Assembly (NCBI GenBank): GCA_030549495.1
Contig: JAUIRK010000721.1
Coordinates: 62,001-126,000 of the forward strand
DNA from: Nectonema munidae
Lineage: Eukaryota; Nematomorpha; Nectonematoida; Nectonematidae
DNA: 64,000 bases
Direction: 5' to 3'
The notes beneath the pieces are model-generated. The model was not told the DNA's origin and ran no database searches. It saw only the letters and a program-made list of their open reading frames with translations. Both the position numbers and the translations under genes were made by a program. Position 1 is the first letter of the stretch; each line of letters starts with the position of its first letter. Of the stretch, positions 23,271-36,700 are shown piece after piece.

Positions 23271-24480
23271 TAGTGTAAAGAAAATTCAAGATTGATAAAA
23301 TGTATAGAAAAATAAGGAAATGTAAAAAATTTCATTTAGTATCAAATTTAAATATTCATCTATTTTCCAATCTACTTATGCTTTGTTCCATCTTGTAAAT
23401 CTGATGGTAGTTATTTTTTTCGTTTCCAATTAATTCATAACGTTTTACTTTTTGTTATATCTGATCTTGACAGAACCCAAGCCCTGGAACAAATTTAAAT
23501 ACTTTGAAAATTTTAAACCATCAGTAATTTCATGTATTGGATCATAACCCACACTTATACTGGCAAAGGCGCGCCTATATTACAATCCACGTATTTCATC
23601 ACATACTTCACATTTTTGATCAATAAATTTATTGTTGCACGAGAACATTTGAATAATTTGAAGATCATCATTCATTTTGATTTAATAATATTCGACAATG
23701 AAACAAGGATCCTTTATTCACGTTTAGTGCAATTGCTTGCTTGCTTTGCATATAATGACATTTCGATTTTTCATGCTTGGATCGTGTTTGATGAATGCCG
23801 TTCATAAATAATTTGGACTTGATAAAATCTAATACAGGAATTTGGAAGGTAATTGCATGCTTTTTAACAACGAGTAAGATTGTACTTTATTTTTGCCCAT
23901 CTTTTATCTCAAAATATGCAGAAAAATGAGGATGAGTTACCATGAAAACGAATAAGATAAATTAGTGTGTGCAATTAAACTTTTATTCATGAAAAAGGAA
24001 CACTTTTAAGTTGCATTTGCTAAATAACAAAAATAAAGTTTAATAATAAATTATAATTAATATTTTTTTTGGTGTGACAAGAACCTAATTGGTTTGCTCC
24101 ACCTTCTTTTTATATTTCAGATTATTTTTATAATTCTTTTTAAAAAAAAAAATTAATTTATAAGTTCTTGTTGCTTCAACTCAAGAAACGCCTGATGAAT
24201 TCATACATTTCAAATACTATAAAGGAAATGCACTGATATATTTTACTTTTTTCATAAGGGCAATTTTTCCCCCATTTTGAACATTTTGAATGGCCATTTT
24301 GAAGCACTTTAATACTTAAACTTTTTTAATACAAGTATTCTGCTTTATAAATCAAATATCATATTATTATTTGAGTGGGTTAATAATGGGTTAATGTCTC
24401 AAGCTTTTGTGGAATCAAATGGTTTAAGTTCCCTTAAATGGTTGTTGGCCTATATTTTATATGCTACGCGCCAAATCAGT
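23271..24480. other. Gene-free stretch with one doubtful 91-codon frame
   Basis: The open frame at 23532-23807 has no recognised domain and no homologous neighbour; I give it little weight. The remainder is AT-rich without repeats I can define. Confidence 0.3.
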
Positions 24481-25513
24481 GGCTTATTTAGGTGAAAGGG
24501 GGAATTGGGCCATAGTCCCCTTTCTTAAAATGAAGTAGTTTATTTGAAATAGTTTTTTGTAAATAGAAATATATCAGAAATGCAATGTAATAGGAATAAC
24601 CTTTTAAATGTCCAACTTCATAAATGATAACAAAGTCGTTGTCGTGATTGTTTTTAAAGGTTTATATTGGCCTTATGTTTTTTCGGTATCAAAAAGCTAA
24701 ATAATGAATTGAATAATTTCTTAACATTCAAAGTGATCAATGCGCCATTTTAGATCATGCAATACGCCATGTGTAGCCAGTGCCGCCCCTAGTTTAGGCG
24801 AATGTATTTGTGTAACGAAGCATGAGCAGGATGTTTGAAGTTGTCATAATAAAAAAGATATCTGTTCAATTGTCTTGTGTATAACATTCGGGCTCTTTTT
24901 GCCTTCTAATTCTTTATCTAAGTGTAAAATTTTATCCTGCCATGTGTATGTGTTTTTGTATAATTGAAACCACTCTCTTTTTTTCCTTTTTTTTCTTTTT
25001 TTTGCCATATGTACGTGTTTTTGTATAATTGCAACGGCTCTCTTTTTTTTTTGAAAATTGAAAAAGAAAAGTTTTTTTTTACTTCTAATCATTAGAATTA
25101 ATTTAGATATCTGAAAAATCGAAAATTATTATCCTTTTAAAATTTTAATAAAATATAAGCATTTTTTGATTACTAAATAAAAATTCTTTTATGGATGAAT
25201 ATTGAATATGGGTTAATTTAAAAAGAAAAAAAACCAATTCTTTCATAAATTTTCAAAACACTTTTCAAATTTTAACTTAAATCAAATTTTATTTAAGATC
25301 CTCACCAAAAATTCAAATTTTTTTACCAAGATTTTTGTTCATTCTTTTCACAAGGTAAATTTTTATTTAAATGTAAACATTGAAACTGTGCTTTTGTATT
25401 GTAAGTGTATCGAAAAACTATCATTTCTATCCAAATGATTATAAAAATGAAAAAATCTTTTTTTAACCCGAACAGAGTATTAAAAAAATATTCGCATAAA
25501 GGAATTACCTGAT
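24481..25513. other. Gene-free stretch with MITE-like termini
   Basis: CAGTGGCTTATTTAGG at about 24478 and CAGTGCCGCCCCTAG at about 24780 look like starts of G/C-tipped hAT-like MITEs. Both point the same way and neither has a visible partner. A T-rich low-complexity patch lies at 24975-25080. Confidence 0.3.
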
Positions 25514-25665
25514 TGCGTGAGTAAGGTTGAGATTAGGTACTGGGTTTGGATAACTCAAGGTCTTGGGTTCGATCCCGCATCAAGCCTACTTTTCTCATAG
25601 TTAGATACAAGCGGCGCAATGTGCCTTCTACATTGAAAACACCCCACGGTACCTTTACCTTTACC
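25514..25665 (+). mobile_element. tRNA-derived SINE, fullest copy
   Basis: The head has a pol III type-2 promoter: an A-box-like GTAAGGTTGAGATTAGG and a clear B-box GGTTCGATCCC near 25567. It continues AAGCCTACTTTTCTCATAG, then ATACAAGCGGCGCAAT, and ends with a pyrimidine-rich ACCTTTACCTTTACC tail. It shares the full length with the minus-strand copy at 26380-26532 and, less about 40 bp, with 1331-1438. Confidence 0.85.
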
Positions 25666-26379
25666 ATGCCAAGTTTATTATAATGTCTACTTCTTTTTGG
25701 GAGGTTTTTCAGCTAAATCTTTTGCATCTTTAATTTTTATAATTTCCTTTGATCGCCTGTAAACAGCCACACTCCACTACAAAGGAAAAGCTAAAATTAT
25801 CGTTTGGCGATTATCCAAATCAAACTAATTTCAATTGTAAGCTATGCAATATAAAGTTGTTCATCATTAACAAAAATTTTAGCCATAAACGTTTAACTCA
25901 TCTCAAACTTTTACTCTCATTTTTGTATTTACTTGGATGCGCTTTTCACAAATGTGAGATATTAATTATATATTATATACGTTTTTAGTTAGTAATAAAT
26001 AGCTTAAGTTAATTACTATTTAGTAAATAAGTATAGTTAGTATTTTGGTTAATTTTTGAATATTTAATGCAGGTGATTTTCATTTCTTGGAACACCAGTC
26101 TCACACCGATCCTGATAGGGTTAACAAATTTAGAGGGTCATTTATTTAGCTAGTGAAGAGAGTAGGGGAACTTAAATGCTCGGGTCTCATTTATGCCTTA
26201 TCTAATATTGTATCCAATGTAGAATCTCTTCACCTTACAAATCTGGAATGAGATTCTCTACTTGATTCCTGTCTACTTTAATCAGATGAAGAACAAGATT
26301 TATTGGTAAAATCCCCTAAATTGAACTATTATCCCAAAATATCACGTTATTCTTAAACATGTTAATAGTCTTATTTTAT
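25666..26379. other. Gene-free stretch between two SINEs, with a solo piggyBac-like terminus
   Basis: CTGATAGGGTTAA at about 26109-26121 matches the last 13 bp of the element A left end in reverse, preceded by ACCGATC instead of CCGTCA. It is probably a remnant of the same piggyBac family. A 79-codon frame at 25749-25988 has no recognisable domain. Confidence 0.35.
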
Positions 26380-26532
26380 AAAGGAAAAGTAAATGTATAG
26401 TAGGGCGTTTCATCGAGAAGGCACAATTGCGCTGCTTGTATCGAACTGTTAAGAAAGTAGGCTTGATGCAGAGTCGAACCCAAGACATTGAGTTATCGAA
26501 GCCCAGTTTCTAACCAACCTTAATCACACCCC
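26380..26532 (-). mobile_element. tRNA-derived SINE, minus-strand copy
   Basis: In reverse complement it reads AAGGTTGGTTAGAAACTGGG, then CAATGTCTTGGGTTCGACTC (B-box), then CATCAAGCCTACTTTC, ACAAGCAGCGCAATTGTGCC, and a TTTACTTTTCCTTT tail. A GGGGTGTGATT head precedes the A-box-like segment and is missing or altered in the other copies. Confidence 0.85.
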
Positions 26533-27711
26533 ATAATTTAAAAATAATTTTATATTTTATTAAATTTTTAATTATATAAGTTCAAGTTATTAGGTCAACA
26601 GAAGTCAACTATTTGTAAGTAGGTCAACTTTTTTATTACTTCCTTCCTTGATTTCAAAAGTTAACAAACGAAGAAGTTTTGGAATTGCAATCTTGATAAT
26701 CCTGACTTCATTAAACCGATCCTTCTTTTTGCGTATACAAATAATTTTTTTTATCTTAAAATATTTCCTTCTCTTTTTCCCTTTGAATACGGAAAAGATG
26801 AATAGATTAACATTTTTTTAATAAAAATATTTGAGCATTTTTAGTAAAATATTTGAGAAATATTTGGGTATTATGTCAACTTAGGAGCAAAATCATTAAT
26901 TTTTCACAATCCGCGTAATTTCGTTATGCGAATTTTTTTGATCTTCTGTTCGAATTAACGACGTTTGATTGTATATTGAAGAGTTCACAAAACAATTAAA
27001 AAAATAGATTATTTCATTTTTATAATCTTTTGAATAGAAAATTTGTAATATCGTTAGTCCTCCATTTTGAAACATGGAATAAAATAATTGAAAAACAGAA
27101 TCTTTCAATTTTACTACGAAAGAATTGTAAATTAGAAAGATTAAATAAAAACAAAGCTTATGAAAAACTTGAAGTCCTCAAATATTATGTTCTCTAAAAT
27201 TCCCATTCAACATCAGTGACAAGGGAAAGATGAACTCCACTGATTTATTTCATGCTCTCTTTCAATAATGATAAAATAATTAATTGGGAAGAATAATTAT
27301 AGAAAAAATTTTTAAGTCAATTTTTTTTCAATAAATTCATCGTTTTGAATACGTTAGGGGCCATTTTATCGGAGGATTTATAAGTCAACTTTTTTGCTCT
27401 GAAATGATAATAAAAATTAAATTACAGAATTTATGAAATCATAATAAAATTTGACCAATGAGAATACCAATTAAACGGAAACATATTTCCACAAACTTGA
27501 ATACAGCGTCCTTATCGTGAGAATCGCCTGGAAACGCCAGGGAGATTTAAAACGATGCCGTTATCTACCATCATTTTCAGTGTTGTTACATATTCCATCT
27601 TCCCCTCGAAGCATTTATTTTTCAAGGATTAATGACTTCACAATTTCAACATTTATATCAACTCTCACTTCACAAAGTTTTTGAACAACTACTCTAACAA
27701 GTCCGTGGAGT

Positions 27712-27775
27712 ATGGATATAGAAAATATTCTCGAAAATTTGGCATTCAGAAAGGAATACGCCGCGAGGAAAAAAG
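27712..27775 (+). CDS. GRK exon 1 (start codon, N-terminal helix)
   Basis: The ATG at 27712 opens MDIENILENLAFRKEYAARK, closely matching the amphipathic N-terminal helix of GRKs that docks on active receptors. The exon ends at an AAAAAG|GTAAG donor in phase 1. Sequence upstream has in-frame stops, supporting this start. No TATA box is obvious. Confidence 0.85.
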
Positions 27776-30700
27776 GTAAGGATTTAGCGCTCTTTATATG
27801 CATGAAGCATTTCATTTTCATTTCAGACTTAATATTTTTCGCTTTACATGAAAGTAAGCGATTATGATTTTAGCCTCGCATACTTTTCTGTTAAGGAATC
27901 TCGCTCAACCGAAAATGCTTCCTGCTATTGTCAACAATTGGTTGATGAATAAAATCTTAGGGTGTTTGTCTAGTCGTTTTGGTTCCACTTTCGACCCCAT
28001 CTTCTCAATCCCTCCAATCATGGAGAGGATTCTTTCCTTGGATGCAATATATTCAATAAAATTAGTTTTGATACTACCAATAAGTTAGAAACAATCTTAT
28101 TTTTAGAGTAAACGATTACAATCATCTAGATTCTAGATCAATGTTTCTCAACGTAGTCCATGTGGACCCCCAAGGGGTCCAGAATATTTTTAGAGAGGTC
28201 CATATTGTAATTTCGTGAAATTGAAAAAAATATCATGTATCATGGCAAAAAGCTCGGTTATATGGCCCTGCTTTCCCATATTCATATCTTGTTGAATTGG
28301 GTTTGACAATTTTACATTAAGTTTGTCCTTTTTCTTTTCAAATTTGCTTTTTTACTTTAAATGTGTCCTTTTTCACTTTAGGGTTGTCCTTTTTCGGTTT
28401 TTGTTGATACTAAAAGTAATTAAAATATAATTTATTTTTAACTATTTGTTTTAAAGCTTTCAGTCGTGTTCTTTACCTGCATTCAAGAATTTTTATTTCA
28501 AAAATGTCCAATTTTAAATTTGATTTTATAAAATTCACTTCATTTTTAATAGAGAAAAAGGGTTAAAAATATGCACTATATAAAATTTATTGAGTAAAGA
28601 AATAAGAAATAGTGAATTTAAGAACTACTTACTTATTCTTATATTTTTGGTAAATAAAACTTAAAAAATAAAATGTGTAGCAATAAAAAATAAGGAGTCC
28701 ACAAAACATTTTAAGCGCAATCCTCATCCACTTTTTACTGCGTGTGGACGCGAGACCCAAATTTGCACACCCTAAAAAGATCACATCTTCAAGAAAATTA
28801 AGCATTTTTCACGTTTATTATATTTCTTGATATTCTAGCAGAGCCTATATACAATTTCCACATTAATTTGTCCTTTTCCTCTTCAAATTTGCTTCTTTTC
28901 CCTCAAATATGTCCCTTTTCACTTTAGGTTTGTCCTTTTTCCAGTTTTTGCCCGCCTTTTTCCTAAATTTTTACGTTTTTAACTAACTACCGACTCTCTG
29001 GCTTTTAGAAATTTTACGGCCTTAATTTTTAAAAATGTGTTTTATTCATGATCTCAAATAATAGATGTAGCCAAAGGAAGGAAGGCAATGGCGGAGCTAC
29101 CGTCTTTCCCTTGGCAAAATGTAGTTGTTTTGAGAAATTAGTTTTGAAACTTAAAAAAAGAAAAATTTATCAATAAGGCATCAATTGGAAGGTATATTTG
29201 AACTAAATTAATTTCATATTCAATTTTTACTTAAATATCGCACACTATTTGACATCGAATAATTAATATTTAAAGTTACATTTTAACGCCATCAGATTAT
29301 TAAAATCAGGCTTTAGTCAACTTGACAAAGTTGTAATACTGTTTATATCTAGTATTTTATAAATCAGGCTAAAGAGAAACAAAAAGAGCGTTCAATGCTA
29401 ACGCATGTTTAAAAAGTGCTAGATAGCCTTATAATTTATACTATAACCAAAATATCAAGCATATATTTTTGTTTACAATAAGTTTACTTTGCCAGCAAGA
29501 CATTTTAATATGAAAAGCAAGCACTATAGTAAACCTTAAACAGTTCCATATACAAAACGTTTATATTGAGAGTAGAGTTGTTTTTATCGACGTTTCTTTG
29601 CTATTCCAAAAATTCAAAAATACGTACACTGGTGTCGACTTGTTCAATATTTTATAATTTTCATTTCCAAATGAGCAAATTGGCATTTTCTTAAAAATAG
29701 CAAGTCCCCGTCGTTAGAAATTGGAAGCGATATTTTAAGAAAAACTTTCTCCTACATATGTTATTTCATTTTAGACAGTAAGTGTTTTTTAAAAGGCGAT
29801 TTATGGGTGTCCAGATTGAAAAAGTTGGAAATCAAGTTGCCAGACAAGTTCATTGTGAAAGAGCACTACAAGAACAAAAGTAAAAATACTGGATAACCTC
29901 CTACATACTGGATTTACCTCATATCTTTTTATTAAATTCAAGCCTACCCCTTTAAATACATATTTGATGATCAGCCTATTGGAAAAGCTCTCTTCCTCTT
30001 ATTCTGCATAACGAAGCCTGAATATGTTCCTTTGTTGAAATGCTTTAAATCCGTACGTAAAATTCAATTACATCATATTCTTACGCTCTCTGCATTACGA
30101 CTTTTCCCCACAAACTAATATGATTTGTGTGTGTGTGTGTGTATTTATTTGTGTAAATATATGTATGAGTATGTATGTATATGTAAGTACAAGTATGTGT
30201 GTGTGTGTGCCTGTGCGCGTGTTTTGGTAATTTTTTAAAAACAAAAACTTCTTCAGACCAATTTGTTAAAATATTTTAGCCATTTGTTTAGGAGTAAAAT
30301 AAAAATAGGATCTATACATAAATGGCTATTTAAAGGGATTCTAAGACAGAATGTCGAAAGAGAGAGTGTCGAAATGAAAAAGTGTCGAAAAGACAATGTA
30401 TCGAAAAGATAAAATGGATAAAGGATTACAATTATACATCAATATAACACTAAAAACAATAAGAATTTTATTTATCAGAATTCTTTCCACTCAAATACTT
30501 TATTCATCCTAACCCTTACCTATATTATTATAATCGCTTACAAATATATTTTACATTTTTTTTTACTTTACATATAAAAAAAGAATATAAATTTATATTA
30601 TTATTATAAAAAAAAATATATATAAATTTTTACTTTACATACAAAAAAATTACATATATTTTAATCCTAAAAATATAAAGGTTATTATTTCAAATTTTAT

Positions 30701-33700
30701 CAGAATCTTTCCACCCATTTGAGTCTTGATTATTTCCATTATGATGGGTTTGGTAGAATGGAAATTTATAGGAACTTTTAAATATTGAAGGAAGTTAATT
30801 GCTGACTAAATCTCTAACAGACTAAAAAATAAATGTAAATTATGATAAATAAATAAACGGATACTTTATTTTCTCTCTCATTATCATTTATCCTTTATCT
30901 TCCCGCTGTTTATATCATTTTTAATTGTCTGTTCGACACATTGTCTGTTCGACACTTTGTCCATTCGACACTTTGTCTTTCGACACTCTGTCCGCCCACG
31001 ATTTAAAGGTACTTTGAATTTTGTTGTACTATCTGTTTGTTCCAAAATCAATAAAAAAAAAACTCTCTAAAAGCTTAATCAAATGTTACAGCTATTCTCA
31101 AAAATTAGAATCTATGAAATATCGACTGATAGCACAAGTAAGTTTGTTAGATCTAACTAAGTTTGTTAGATCTATTAATAACCAATGATGAAAATCTCAT
31201 AAGGAGTTTGACTATACTTCCAAATCTTACAAAAAGTGATCATTATTGCGTGTCTTTTACTTTCTCAAAGGTACATCAATATCGAAAAGCTGTTCCTAAG
31301 TATAAGTTCAGTTCTGCTGATTATTTTTCTATTGAGAACAATTTTAAAGAAATAGATTGGAATATTTTACATAAAAATGATATAGAAACAAGTTCGAAAA
31401 TTTTTGAAACTTTTTTGAAAAACAAATTGAGCTTCATGTACCTAAATTAGAGGATAAAAAATCTTTTAAATTGTATATGAATAAAGATGCAATTTTTATT
31501 TATAAAATAAAAAAAGATTATTTAATCTGTATAAAAAGTATGGCAATAAAAATAGTTTTGAACAATATAAAAAATGTAGCAATCATCTTAGAAAATTTAC
31601 CAGGCAACTTAGAATTGATTATGAGGTAAAAATTTTAAAAGAATACAAGCAAAACTCAAAAAAAGTATGGAAGTATATTAATAGGAAGAAAAATAATTTA
31701 GCTATTGAAACAATATTGAGTGAAAATGGTAGTATAATTGAAGATGAGTTTTTACCTGAAGCCTTTAAAGAATACTTTTATTCCATGTATAAAAGAGAAG
31801 GTAAACTTTTGACTAGAAACGTTGAAGTTAAACTAATTTCACAACCCTTTGATAGAATGACTATAGAAATATCCGAATTATACCATAAGCTCAAAAGTCT
31901 AGATTGACAACATTTCACCGCTTTTTTTTAAAAAACTCTGTAATGTTTTAGCGAAGCCTCTAACAGTTTTATATAATAAGTCTTTAGTGGAGCGTAAACT
32001 ACCTGAATCATGGAAATTAAGCTGCGTATCACCGGTTTTTAAAAAAGGTGAGAAAAAGCTCATTACTAATTATAGACCAATATCAGTCATTAATATAATT
32101 TTCAAAGTGCTTGAATCGATTATAAAGGACACGGTTGTTGACCATCTTGATAAAAACAATTTGATATCGCGGCAACAGCATGGCTTTCTTCCAAAAAAAT
32201 CAACAATAACAAATCTAATTGAATTTTCTAATGAATTTTCCCTTGAAATGAATATCAGTAAAACTGTGAACATTATTTATTTGGACTTTCAGAAGGCTTT
32301 TGATACTGTCCCCCATGAAAGACTCTTGTTAAAGTTGAAATCTTATGGTATAGGAGAAAACCTTATAGAATGGTTCAGGGACTATATTTTTAATAGAAAA
32401 TTTATCGTTCGATTGAATGGATTATGCTCATCAACTTCAGAAATAATAAGTGGAATCCCTCAAGGTTCTGTATTGGGACCTGTATTTTTCTCTATGTTTA
32501 TAAATGATATTTGTGATGATCTAAAATCAAATATAAAAATTTATGCTGATGATATAAAATTATTCAAGGGTTCAAAGGGTGAAGGTACGAAGAATATACA
32601 GAATGATCTATACAAAATATATAGATGGAGTAAAGAATGGGATATGCAGTTGAATATAAATAAGTGCTATCACCTTCAAATTGGAAAAAAAGAGAATGCC
32701 AGTTTTTATATAGGCGGAACTAAGCTAAACCAAGTTGAAAAGCATAATGATCTAGGATTAATCGTTGATTCAAAGTTTTGTTTCTCTGATCATGTATTGC
32801 ACGTTGTCAAGAAAGCCTTCACTATTCTACACATGTTGAACAATACCTTCATCTTATCTGAAATCGAAATTTCTCTGTATTTATACAAATCTTTAGTCTG
32901 ACCTGTTCTGGAATACGCAAATGTAATTTTTGGAAGTTCATCAATTATCAACATCAGAAAAATAGAAAAGGTTCAAAAAGTATTCACAAAGCACTTGAAA
33001 GGAATGCAAAATTTATGTTATATTGAAAGACTTCAAAAGATTGACCTGCCTTCTTTATATTATCGAAGCCTGAGAAATAAAATGATATCAATATTTAATA
33101 TCGTAAAAGGAAATATGAAGATTGATGAGAAAGTTTTGCCTGAATATTCGAAGAGAATTTCCAGATCACACTTGCTGAAGTTTGCACTTGAATCCTTTCA
33201 AAGTAAGTATAGAAGCAGATATTTAATCCAAAGAGCATACAATCACTGGAATGGCTTACCTAATGAAGTTGTTAACTCAATTACTGTGAAAGAATTTGAA
33301 AAAAAACTCGATGAATTTTGGAAAGACAAAAGATTTGCCGTTCGTTCAAAAATACGCTATATTTGATGCAATTCTCATAGGCTGCTAGCCTCTTTAAATT
33401 GCTTAATAAACTTATGTTATGTTAAGTAGTTTAAGCGTAAAATTTTTATTCCATCGTTTTCAATTCTGAATCGTCATATCCCTGTCATCGGCCCAGGTAT
33501 CGAAGAATGTTCTTTCCTTGTATGTGATACCGATAAATAAAAAGATAATAGCACCAATAGATTCAACATATTATACAATCAAAACCGGTTAAAAGGAATT
33601 GTTGGGGATCTTTATATTCATTCTCTGTATCTGAATTTCCTTGTGTCCTGACAAAGTTTAAAAGTAAAAAAGTGTAAACATTTTAGCATTTATTTCATGA

Positions 33701-36700
33701 AATGCATGCACATAATTCATCTAATTTTGTTTGCTTCTTTTCAAAACTTTTCTTATACTATTTTTTCAAATTTATATAACAATGTATCATCCAATTTCTA
33801 TTTTTCTAGGCAAAATATATCTATCGTTTTAAGAGCTTTTCTTGCTTTAGTTTTAGCAACTAACTTTTATTACGTTCATCCACATCGTTGTTATAATTTT
33901 CCTTTTTAGCTTCATAAAATATAATGAATGCTATTCATATCAGAAGTAACCACTAGCTTGGCATCAAAATAGAAACTTCTTCAAAGGCTATATTTTCATT
34001 ACTACGTTCATTTTCATTAATTGCGCTATCTCTTCACTTCTAAAATTGCTCCTATCACAGCAGTTTGTTGTATTATTCCTACTTTGTACACGATTGCCTT
34101 GAAATCGCAATAAGAAATACTCCTTTTAATTGAACCTTCACTCAGAGAAACTTAATCTGATTTCAGCATCAAAGTAGAATCCAATAAATTAAATTAAAAT
34201 CAGGCTAAAAGATAACACATGTTCTGGCAGAAAAATCTAAATTTATTTGATTGAATTTGTAACATTTATTGAATAAATAGATTTTAGTTTTATATAAAAA
34301 AAATTCCCTTTTTTGCTGCAGATTATGCCGAAGGGTGATGGAAAAGAGATTTCAGAATTGATCACCCAAAATTATCCAAATGAAGGAGGCATGGTGGAAA
34401 GCTTCAAAGAAACCGTTTGCATGTAACTTTTCTTCATTGTTATATTGTTTATCGACACCCACAATATTGAATGTAAGCCATTTGCAGAGCGGATATTTGC
34501 CAAATGTTCATGAGTGCATTAAATTTTCTGTCATTACTTAACTAAAATAGAACTAACTATATTTCTTACTAGAATTACTTAATAACAATTTAACTAAAAA
34601 CCTAACTAGTCTCATGAACTTACTTGATAATTAATTAACTAAATATTACCTGTTAATCTAACTGCCTAACTATCAAATTAACGACTACTTATTAATTATT
34701 TTGCAAATTACCTAACTAATTAATTTATAAGCTAACTGACCATCATAAAAAATTAGGAATTTCAAAATACAGAAGCAAATTTTTATTAAGGAAGAAATTA
34801 TTATCATTATTAACTGGGCAAATGTCTGTGGGTGAAACACATCTGGTCGATTGTCGGGCTACATCCTTACCAGGATTTACAAAGTAGAGGTGCGATCGCT
34901 CTGAAAAACTAAATGATAGAGATCAGCGCTATCACACTTAGCTAATTCAATCCGAGAAAAAAAACAAAAATTATTTAAAATAGTTGGTAGTTGATTTTTT
35001 TATAATTTAAATTAAAAAAAACAAAAATTAGTTGATGGCTTTAAATATAGGCGTTATTTTATTGTACTTTCTTGGTTATTTTTCCTAATACACTGTATAC
35101 AATAATAACATAAGTGTCTATTTGTATATATTAGTGGTCTGGCAAAATCATGGGAGACAACAAAAGTTTTTAAAAAGATATTGACATATCATTCAATCAT
35201 AGGGCGCTACCTATAAATAAAAGACGAAAAAACTCATATACTGTGTCGTAACCTTGATAAGTCAAAATCAGTCAAAATAATAATGAAATATTCACAAGAT
35301 TGGCATATTCAGTATAACTCCTAAAAGAAAAAAAAGAAAACACCAGTATCACGGCAGAAAAATGAAATGAAAAAAATTCATAGGGAGAAAGAGGCTATTG
35401 AATTATTGAAGTAAAAAAAATTAATTTACCCTTAAAACTTTTTATATTTTTCAGATATTTGAAACGTACGGGTATGGAATTCCATACTTTTATCGATTTC
35501 TTTAAAAAAATTGTTGCTAGCAGGATTAAAAGGTATAAACTAATAAGGGGAAATTAGGTAGAGCTAATTTTCATTGAGAGAAGATGTATAACAATTTATA
35601 AGAGTGCATTTAGATTGTGAAATTTCCACAGCTTTTTTTATTTTTTCCTGAATGCACATATGTTCAAGTTTAACATACGATGTGCTTATTTTGGTTGAAA
35701 AAAGATACCTTATATTTGATTATTTGATAAAATTTAACTCTGCTGTAGGGGGGAATTTTCAAAGAAAATTCGTTACAGTGATTATAACTATAGTTCAGAG
35801 AATGAAAGTTTATTGCATTATCAAAAGTTTCATGCAATAGTAAATGGAAGATTTTACACAAAAACATTGCTAAATTATATAAGTCATTAACTTTCAAAAT
35901 CTTAGAATGATAGAACACGTTATGAGAAATGTAGTTAGTACCATGTGTAAGAATTAAAGCCTTTTTCTCTAATTTGTTAATGGATGAAAGATTAAAGTGT
36001 CACCAATTTTATATGCAATAGTAAAAAAATAATATTATTTTTTAAAAAAATAATAATCATGTAGGAATATAAGGTGATTAATTAAATTAATTAATTGATT
36101 AATTTAAAAAAAACCAGTTTAAAATATAACATGGCGGAGCAAACCTAATAGGTTATTGTCGCACCGTGATAAAGAAAAATATAACATACATATAGTAGCA
36201 AAAGCTTTAAAATGAAGAGTTTGAAAAAGATATAAAAAAAAAAGGAGAAAAAAATCCTGATAAGACATTTTGACATAAAAAATTAGTTAACAACAGTATC
36301 TACAAACATATCTTTTTCAATTACATCAAGTTCAGTTAAAATATTTCACAAATATTAATTAAAGAAAAAAAAAACATAAAACATTCAGATACTTTAGAAA
36401 ACAATATGTTGAAAGAGGATGCCACTATTATGACTTAAGATTAGTTGAGGGAAAAATTCTCATTGCAGACATCACAAGACATAATTGAGGTTTGTGGAAG
36501 GACATATGATCAATTATTATCTAAAGAATGAAGAAAAAAAAGACACGAGTATCAGTTTCTCGAAAAGGATGATACACTTCACAAAGCTACTTAATTAGAT
36601 AGAATACAATTTTTACACATGCCTTTAAAACACTTGATTTTTTTTAAGCGTCTTGTATCAATAAGTAAAGAATTCCATGCCTTTATAGATTTTTTTATGA

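Noticed and set aside
19103-23300. A larger hAT starting at CAGTGGTTCTTAAC (19103)
   Set aside because: No inverted partner or target duplication; the element with perfect duplication starts at 19235.
23532-23807. 91-codon frame as a gene
   Set aside because: No domain, no start or splice support, surrounded by AT-rich non-coding sequence.
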